Below, piece after piece: positions 4,303 through 9,052 of a stretch of DNA of 9,052 nt. Positions within the stretch are counted from its first letter, which is position 1. Each line of letters opens with the position of its first letter. This DNA is from an uncultured Streptomyces sp. GTDB lineage: Bacteria > Actinomycetota > Actinomycetes > Streptomycetales > Streptomycetaceae. The notes beneath the pieces were generated by a model that had not been told where the DNA came from, made no database searches, and saw nothing but the letters and a program-made list of their open reading frames with translations. Location: positions 1-9,052 of the forward strand of contig CAMLJW010000199.1 in NCBI GenBank assembly GCA_946480485.1, read 5' to 3'. Position numbers and translations under genes: made by a program.

Positions 4303-6378
4303 TCAGATACGACGCAGGCGGAAAACTGCCGCATCAAGGTCGCCGCGCAGCCCCACCCTGAGCCCGTGATGCAAGAGCACTGCCCCCCGATGAATTTCGC
4401 CCGTTTCAAGGCATTCATACGCAGCTGTCGGTTCGAGACCGCGTAGCCGCACCGACCCGACGGGCGCGCCGTAACTCTGGGCCTGGAGCCAGGCGAGCAC
4501 AACGACGCGGTCCCCGTGGACGTACTGCACCGCACTCAGCCCGCCCTCCGGCGCCCGCAGCCGGTAGAGGTCGCCACGCTGCACGACGGGCCGGATCTCC
4601 TTGTAGAGCTCCACCCACTCCCGTGCCTCGGCCAGCTCCTCGTCACTCCACCCGGTCAGGTCGCCACCCACTCCGAGCACCCCGGCCATGGCGCTCACAA
4701 AGCGGAAGCGCAGCGTGCTGACTCGCCCGTTGAGCTGTGTGTTCGGGCTGTCGGTGACCCAGGCTGCCATGACCCGCGCCGGGTGGATCTGGCTGAAGCC
4801 GTGCTGGATGGCGAGCCGGTCGAGCGGATCGGTGTTGTCCGAGGTCCACACCTGGTCCGTACGCTTCATGATCCCGAGGTCGATCCGGCCGCCGCCGCCC
4901 GAGCAGGACTCGAAGGCGACACCCGGATGCGCGGCCCGCAGTCGGTCCAACAGGCCGTACAGCGCGTGCACATGGTCGACCCACAGCCTTCGCGGATACG
5001 GCTCGTCCGGCCATCCGGCGTCCGTGAAGCAGCGGTTGAAGTCCCACTTCACGTAGTCGATGGGCGTACTGCAGAGCAAGGCGTGGAGCTGCTCCCACAG
5101 GTACTCCTGGACGTCCTCGCGCGCGACGTTCAGCACCAACTGGTTACGGAACTCGGTGCGCCTGCGCCCGGACTCGAACTGCACCCAGTCCGGATGCGCG
5201 CGGTAGAGCTCGCTGTCCGGGTTGACCATCTCCGGCTCGACCCAGATCCCGAACCGCATGCCCAGGGCGTGTACGTCGTCCGCCAGGGGATTCAGCCCGG
5301 CCGGAAATCGGTCCGGGTTGACGGTCCAGTCCCCGAGCCCGGCCCGGTCGCTGGTCCGCCTCCCGAACCAGCCGTCGTCGACGACGAAGAGCTCCACGCC
5401 CATCGCCGCGGCCCGCCGCGCGAGCGCCCGCTGCTGCTCCTCGGAGATGTCGAACTCGGTCGCCTCCCAGGAGTTGTAGAGCACGGGCCGGTCCTCGTCG
5501 GCGTCCGGGATCACATACGTCAGCTGGTAGGCGTGCCAGTCACGGCTCGCCCCGCCGAAGCCGCCGTCGCTCCACAGCCCCGCGAAGACGGGCGTGACAA
5601 AGCTCTCCCCCGGTGCCAGCCGCACCAGGCCCGAGTCGTCGTACCCGGCCCCGCCGCTGATCTGCACGCGTGCGTCCGGGAGTTGGGCCACGGCGATCCG
5701 CCAGGATCCGGACCACGCGAGCGCGCACCCGTACACCTCGCCGCTCTCCTCCGTCGCCGCGCCCTCGGCGTCCAGCGCGACCCAGGGCAGATGCTGATGC
5801 CCGGTGTGCCCGCGCCGGCTGCCGATGACCTTCTCGCCGTAGGTGAGGTCCGTTCGTACGAGCCGGGACTCGGCCGCCCACCGCCCGTGCAACTGCGACA
5901 GCCGCCAGCCGTCACGCTCGGGCAGCGTCCAGGTGGCGGAGTCGGCCCGCAGTACCTCCAGGGAGGGCCCTTCGTTGAGAAGGGTCACCCAGCGCTCCAC
6001 GACGTCATGGCGCATCCGGTAGTGCAGTGTGATACCGAGCCCCGAGTCCAAGAACCGCAGCCGCAGTTCGCCATCGTCCGCCTCGTACCCCTCGAAACGC
6101 CACTCCGTGCCGCGCCGCTCGTCCGTGCGCACGGACAGCGCGGGCCGTACGAAACGGGGGCCGCCCTCGACCGGGTATTCCTCGTGCCCATCGAGCGGGG
6201 ACTCGAAGGCCCGGCCCTGCGGACCGGGACGGGCGGCGAGCGCCTCGGCGTCCTCGAGCGCGATGCGCGGCCCCCAGTGCAGATGCAGCAACTCGTCCTT
6301 GTCGGTGAGCCGGAGGGCATAACTGCTCGTCGGTCCCGAGAGAAGCCACGTACGACGGTCTCCGCCGATCTCTACCAT
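4303..6378 (-). CDS. Alpha-galactosidase, glycoside hydrolase family 36
   Basis: A 691-aa cytosolic enzyme predicted to release terminal alpha-galactose from melibiose/raffinose-type oligosaccharides with retention of configuration. The N-terminal beta-sandwich (about 1-290) includes LLHLHWGPR. The (beta/alpha)8 domain follows, with DDGWFG at 334-339, the GH36 signature EPEMVNPDSELYRAHPDW, and the nucleophile D446 in YVKWDFNR. Next come the SCSGGGGR loop and the acid/base D514 in TSDNTDP. A C-terminal beta domain ends the protein. Length is normal for bacterial GH36, and no signal peptide is seen. I prefer the ATG at 6378 because GGTGAGGA lies just upstream and family N-termini begin near there. 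The spacing is short, and an in-frame TTG at 6411 (11 residues longer) lacks a clear ribosome site. No sugar transporter or regulator adjoins it, so its substrate must enter through a system encoded elsewhere. Confidence 0.93.
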   Translation of the reverse strand: MVEIGGDRRTWLLSGPTSSYALRLTDKDELLHLHWGPRIALEDAEALAARPGPQGRAFESPLDGHEEYPVEGGPRFVRPALSVRTDERRGTEWRFEGYEADDGELRLRFLDSGLGITLHYRMRHDVVERWVTLLNEGPSLEVLRADSATWTLPERDGWRLSQLHGRWAAESRLVRTDLTYGEKVIGSRRGHTGHQHLPWVALDAEGAATEESGEVYGCALAWSGSWRIAVAQLPDARVQISGGAGYDDSGLVRLAPGESFVTPVFAGLWSDGGFGGASRDWHAYQLTYVIPDADEDRPVLYNSWEATEFDISEEQQRALARRAAAMGVELFVVDDGWFGRRTSDRAGLGDWTVNPDRFPAGLNPLADDVHALGMRFGIWVEPEMVNPDSELYRAHPDWVQFESGRRRTEFRNQLVLNVAREDVQEYLWEQLHALLCSTPIDYVKWDFNRCFTDAGWPDEPYPRRLWVDHVHALYGLLDRLRAAHPGVAFESCSGGGGRIDLGIMKRTDQVWTSDNTDPLDRLAIQHGFSQIHPARVMAAWVTDSPNTQLNGRVSTLRFRFVSAMAGVLGVGGDLTGWSDEELAEAREWVELYKEIRPVVQRGDLYRLRAPEGGLSAVQYVHGDRVVVLAWLQAQSYGAPVGSVRLRGLEPTAAYECLETGEIHRGAVLLHHGLRVGLRGDLDAAVFRLRRI

Positions 6379-6549
6379 CAATTCCTCACCGATTCGAACA
6401 GTCGCACTCAAGTACCAACATCATATCCAGGTCACCCACGCCGTGGAGGTGATGCCTGTGGACAACTCATTGCCCCGGGAATCCGTGTCGTATCGTCGAG
6501 AGCGCGCCCCGCCGACAAGAGCGTCGGCCGCCGAATGGGAGGAGACCCC
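6379..6549. promoter_or_regulatory. Divergent promoter region between alpha-galactosidase and PtpB-like gene
   Basis: These 171 bp separate two divergent genes and must hold both promoters. On the + strand TTGCCC (6470-6475) and TATCGT (6491-6496) look like -35 and -10 elements, but the 15-bp spacer is short. GGGAGGAG, 4-5 nt before the ATG at 6550, is a clear ribosome binding site. No convincing operator or minus-strand promoter was recognised. Confidence 0.35.
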
Positions 6550-7347
6550 ATGACGCAGCAGGTCCCGTCGACCGAGCCCGAGCTGACCGGAGTGCGCAAC
6601 TTCCGCGATATGGGCGGCCTGCCGACCGTGGACGGCCGTCGGGTGGCGTACGGACGACTGTTCCGCAGCGGCCATCTCGCGCACGCGACCGAGGAGGACA
6701 CCGAGTTCCTCACCTCGCTGGGCCTGCACACGATCTTCGACTTCCGCAATGCCGCGGACAAGGAACTGGAGGGTCCGGACGTCGACCTGCCGGGCGTGCG
6801 CAATGTGAATCTCCCGCTGACCGACCCGGCGCACGGCGCCGAGTTCTGGGAGATGGTCCACGACGGCGACCCGGACCAGCTGCGCCCGCTCCTCTCGGAC
6901 GGCAAGGCCGCGAACCTGATGATCAGCTCCTACCGCATGATCATCAAGGAGCGCACGGCCGAGCACAGCCATGTGCTGCACGCGCTCGCCGAGGAAAGCC
7001 TGCCGGCGCTCATGCACTGCGCCGCGGGCAAGGACCGCGCGGGCCTCTCCATCGCGGTGACGCTCCTCGCCCTCGGTGTCGAGCACGAGTCCATCGCGAC
7101 GGACTACCTCAAGTCGAACGCCGCCCACCGCCGCTACAAGGTGCACCGCGGCACGACCTCGGCCGACGGCTACGCACCGGAAGTCATGGAGCTGCTCAGC
7201 CCTCTCTTCGATGCCCGCGCCGAATATCTCGCAGCGGCGTTCCTGACGATCGAGGAGACCTGGGGAGGATTCGACGCCTATCTGGAGCAGGCTCTCCACG
7301 TGACCCCCGAGACGCGGGAGCGGCTGCGAAAGCGTTTCCTCGACTGA
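6550..7347 (+). CDS. PtpB-like tyrosine/serine protein phosphatase (Y_phosphatase3 family)
   Basis: A 265-aa cytosolic cysteine phosphatase. The catalytic loop is HCAAGKDRAG with nucleophile C157 and R163, matching the C-x5-R signature in the lysine-containing form typical of MptpB-like enzymes, which act on phosphotyrosine, phosphoserine and in some cases phosphoinositides. The N-terminal block GVRNFRDMGGLPTVDGRRVAYGRLFRSG and the general-acid region around FDFRNAADKELEG are also characteristic of the family. The length is usual and no membrane or secretion signal is seen. The ATG at 6550 is chosen because GGGAGGAG directly precedes it; the same frame is open far upstream only because it is antisense to the alpha-galactosidase. 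It is transcribed divergently from that gene and convergently with the aminotransferase, so it is probably monocistronic. Its protein substrate cannot be told from context. Confidence 0.93.
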   Translation: MTQQVPSTEPELTGVRNFRDMGGLPTVDGRRVAYGRLFRSGHLAHATEEDTEFLTSLGLHTIFDFRNAADKELEGPDVDLPGVRNVNLPLTDPAHGAEFWEMVHDGDPDQLRPLLSDGKAANLMISSYRMIIKERTAEHSHVLHALAEESLPALMHCAAGKDRAGLSIAVTLLALGVEHESIATDYLKSNAAHRRYKVHRGTTSADGYAPEVMELLSPLFDARAEYLAAAFLTIEETWGGFDAYLEQALHVTPETRERLRKRFLD

Positions 7348-7451
7348 CGGACCGAGGTCACGTCGACCGGCGGACCCACGCCAGGTCTGCGGCGACGGCT
7401 CCGCCCTTGCACGCCGCGTCCGAGAGGGCGTGGACGAGGCGAAAGCACCTG
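7348..7451. other. Convergent gap between PtpB-like gene and aminotransferase
   Basis: A 104-bp gap between two genes that point at each other, where transcription must end from both sides. I see only weak inverted repeats: CCTCG (7338-7342) with CGAGG (7353-7357), and CCACGCC (7377-7383) with GGCGTGG (7427-7433) across a long loop. No clear terminator or gene is present. Confidence 0.4.
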
Positions 7452-8861
7452 TCAGCGGTTCGCCACCGCCTGCTTCACCAGCGTCTTCCCGAAGTCCCAC
7501 ACCAGCCCACCCCCGTTGTGGGCGTCATCCATCACCGCGGTGAAGGCGTCCACGAACCGGTCCACGTCCCGCTGGCCGATGATCAGCGGCGGGATCAGCT
7601 TGATCACCTCCAGGTGGTCACCCGCGACCTGGGTGAGGATCCGATGCCGCCGGAGCAGCGGTACGACCACCATCTGCGCGAACAACCCCTTGCGAGCGGC
7701 CTGCAGCATCGTCCAGCGACTACGCAGCTTCAGTGAGGTGGGCCTGCCGAACTCGATTCCGATCATCAGCCCCCGGCCGCGTACCTCACTCAGCAGCTCA
7801 TACTTGTCCACGAGCACGGCGAGCCGGGACTTCAGCTGCTCTCCCGTGGCGCGGGCCCGGGCGGCGATCTCCTCGTTCTCCATCACAAAGAGCACGGCGA
7901 GGCCGGCCGCCATGGCCTGTGCGTTGGACCCGAAGCTCGCGGAGTGCACAAGGACGCGGTCCATCGACGAATAGACCTTCTTGAAGATCCAGTCCTTGCC
8001 GAGGGTCGCGCCGACGGGCACATAGCCACCGGACAACGCCTTCGCCACACACACCAGATCCGGTTCGACGCCGTCCTCGTGCTGGTAGGCGTAGAAGTCG
8101 CCGGTCCGCCCGAGGCCCGTCTGCACCTCGTCCGCAATGAGCAGCGCCTTGTGCCGGCGCAGCAGTTCCTGGGCGGCGAGCACATACCCGGGCGGCGCCT
8201 CGTACACGCCCTTGCCCTGGACGGGTTCGACGATCAGCCCGGCGACGTCCCCCTTCTTCAACTCCGTGGCCAGGGCGTCGAGATCGCCGAACGGGACCGC
8301 CGTGTCGGGCAGCAGCGGCGCGAAGCCGTCACGGAACCCGGCCTCGCCGTTCACGGACAGCGAGCCGGTGGTCAGCCCGTGGAACGCGTGCGTGCAGTAC
8401 AGCACGCGCGGTCTACCGGTCGCGTACCGGGCGAACTTCAGCGCCGTCTCGACCGCCTCCGTACCACTGTTGCCGAAGAACACCCGGTCGAGTTGCGGAC
8501 TGTGGGTGAGGAGCCGCTCGGCGAGGAGTCCCGGCAGAGGCGGGCAGTCGAAGCGGGTGAGGTCGGCGAGCGAGGCGTCGAGCACGTCGTGCAGCGCCTT
8601 GCGGACGACGGGATGGTGCCGGCCCAGGCCCATCACCCCGAACCCGGCAAGCATGTCCAGATAGTCGTTGCCGTCCGCGTCCCAGAAGTGCGCGCCCTCG
8701 GCCCGCTCGTAGACCTTGTCGAAGCCGATGGTGTGCAGCATGCGCGGGAGTTGGTGGTTGAGGTGCCGTGAGTGGAGCTCGTAGCGCTCGGCTCCCCTCA
8801 TGGCGAGTAGTCTGCCGAGATCGAACTCCTCGTTCTGCGAGGACGGTTCCACGGTCGTCAT
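7452..8861 (-). CDS. hpnO: Class III PLP-dependent aminotransferase, probably hopanoid HpnO
   Basis: A 469-aa fold-type I aminotransferase of class III (acetylornithine/ornithine-aminotransferase-like). Visible motifs are the N-terminal GAHFWDADGNDYLDMLAGFG, the cofactor phosphate loop GNSGTEAVETA near 130-140, and ADEVQTGLGRTG with PLP-ring D244. The Schiff-base lysine is K274 in VAKALSGGYVPVGA. The C-terminal domain is complete and the length is slightly above the usual 420-450. The ATG at 8861 has GAAGGAAAG about 5 nt upstream. It lies 54 nt downstream of hpnH in the same direction, so co-transcription is likely. From that context I infer it converts the ribosylhopane-derived aldehyde to aminobacteriohopanetriol (35-aminobacteriohopane-32,33,34-triol), the role of HpnO in hopanoid clusters. 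The class assignment is firm; the hopanoid substrate rests on the neighbour, and an amino-acid substrate cannot be excluded from motifs alone. Confidence 0.85.
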   Translation of the reverse strand: MTTVEPSSQNEEFDLGRLLAMRGAERYELHSRHLNHQLPRMLHTIGFDKVYERAEGAHFWDADGNDYLDMLAGFGVMGLGRHHPVVRKALHDVLDASLADLTRFDCPPLPGLLAERLLTHSPQLDRVFFGNSGTEAVETALKFARYATGRPRVLYCTHAFHGLTTGSLSVNGEAGFRDGFAPLLPDTAVPFGDLDALATELKKGDVAGLIVEPVQGKGVYEAPPGYVLAAQELLRRHKALLIADEVQTGLGRTGDFYAYQHEDGVEPDLVCVAKALSGGYVPVGATLGKDWIFKKVYSSMDRVLVHSASFGSNAQAMAAGLAVLFVMENEEIAARARATGEQLKSRLAVLVDKYELLSEVRGRGLMIGIEFGRPTSLKLRSRWTMLQAARKGLFAQMVVVPLLRRHRILTQVAGDHLEVIKLIPPLIIGQRDVDRFVDAFTAVMDDAHNGGGLVWDFGKTLVKQAVANR

Positions 8862-8885
8862 CCGGACTTTCCTTCGTGGATACGC

Positions 8886-8899
8886 CCGGCTTCAGCCGG
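8886..8899 (-). other. Short hairpin between hpnH and the aminotransferase gene
   Basis: CCGGCT (8886-8891) and AGCCGG (8894-8899) form a compact inverted repeat in the 54-nt gap between the two hopanoid genes. It may be a processing or stability element or an attenuator. The short loop and stem make a full terminator unlikely. Confidence 0.3.
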
Positions 8900-8915
8900 A
8901 ACAGCGGTCATGCCC

Positions 8916-9052
8916 TCACCCCTGGTTTCCGGAGACGGTGTCACGGGCAGCGCGCAGGGACTCCTTCAGGGAGCCCATGGTGGCCATCACGGCGGTCGGC
9001 TCGTAGCCGCAGTGCGCCATGCAGTTGGCGCAGCGCGGGTCCTTGCCGCGGC
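8916..9052 (-). CDS. hpnH: Adenosyl-hopene transferase HpnH, C-terminal end (partial)
   Basis: Only the last 44 residues are in the window; the start lies beyond the right edge. They read GKDPRCANCMAHCGYEP followed by a helix with TMGSLKESLRAARDT, and end in a TGA at 8918-8916. The C-x2-C-x3-C cluster followed by GYEPTA and MGSLKESLR is the typical end of HpnH (radical-SAM protein with a C-terminal DUF3463 domain). HpnH couples the 5'-deoxyadenosyl radical to diploptene to give adenosylhopane, the first step of hopanoid side-chain building. The radical-SAM cysteines themselves are outside the window. The next gene in the same direction is the aminotransferase, which supports a hopanoid cluster. 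Identification is from this short tail plus context. Confidence 0.82.
   Translation of the reverse strand, partial: RGKDPRCANCMAHCGYEPTAVMATMGSLKESLRAARDTVSGNQG

Noticed and set aside
4189..4446. Small + strand open frame overlapping the end of the alpha-galactosidase gene
   Set aside because: No ribosome site or recognisable domain; half of it is antisense to the galactosidase C-terminus and it has unbiased third positions.
4516..6549. + strand frame continuous with the PtpB-like gene, suggesting a 943-aa fusion protein
   Set aside because: The upstream 678 codons are antisense to the alpha-galactosidase and show no domain. A strong ribosome site and the family N-terminus place the real start at 6550.
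6421..7500. - strand frame opposite the PtpB-like gene
   Set aside because: It is a mirror frame of a well-supported gene, with no recognisable motif.
7944..8771. + strand frame opposite the aminotransferase gene
   Set aside because: Antisense to conserved PLP-binding motifs, and the translation is low-complexity.

Overview
The window looks like a stretch of a Streptomyces (or very close actinomycete) chromosome. G+C is high, codon third positions are almost all G or C, Shine-Dalgarno sites are GGAGG-like, and the gene content is typical of the genus: a multi-sensor SpoIIE-type phosphatase, a LysM-M23 cell-wall hydrolase behind a ydaO-type riboswitch, and the end of a hopanoid side-chain cluster. 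I found no tRNA, rRNA, insertion sequence, prophage gene or CRISPR array.

Layout. 1-255: no convincing intact gene. A coding-like remnant on the + strand is open to the left window edge, and a small hairpin overlaps the end of the next gene. 256-2421 (-): PAS-GAF-GAF-SpoIIE (PP2C) phosphatase. 2422-2889: 468 bp intergenic region with an imperfect palindrome, an exact-period array of four 14-bp repeats, and a strong terminator hairpin for the gene to its right. 2890-3837 (-): secreted LysM-M23 peptidase. 3855-4024 (-): cyclic-di-AMP (ydaO/yuaA-type) riboswitch in its 5' leader. 4025-4302: promoter and operator-like elements of that leader, plus a possible terminator for the alpha-galactosidase. 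4303-6378 (-): GH36 alpha-galactosidase. 6379-6549: divergent promoter region. 6550-7347 (+): PtpB-like tyrosine/serine phosphatase. 7348-7451: short convergent gap. 7452-8861 (-): class III PLP aminotransferase. 8916-9052 (-): C-terminal end of the hopanoid radical-SAM enzyme HpnH, whose start lies beyond the right edge.

How it fits together. HpnH and the aminotransferase read in the same direction with 54 nt between them, and probably form the tail of a hopanoid operon: HpnH attaches the adenosyl side chain and the aminotransferase would make aminobacteriohopanetriol. The LysM-M23 enzyme is a peptidoglycan remodelling enzyme whose mRNA leader senses c-di-AMP, as known for several actinomycete cell-wall hydrolases. 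The SpoIIE phosphatase, the alpha-galactosidase and the PtpB-like phosphatase look like stand-alone units without visible partners here. The best non-coding signals are the riboswitch with its Shine-Dalgarno site directly behind the closing helix, the 14-bp repeat array, and an 18-bp palindrome upstream of the riboswitch promoter.
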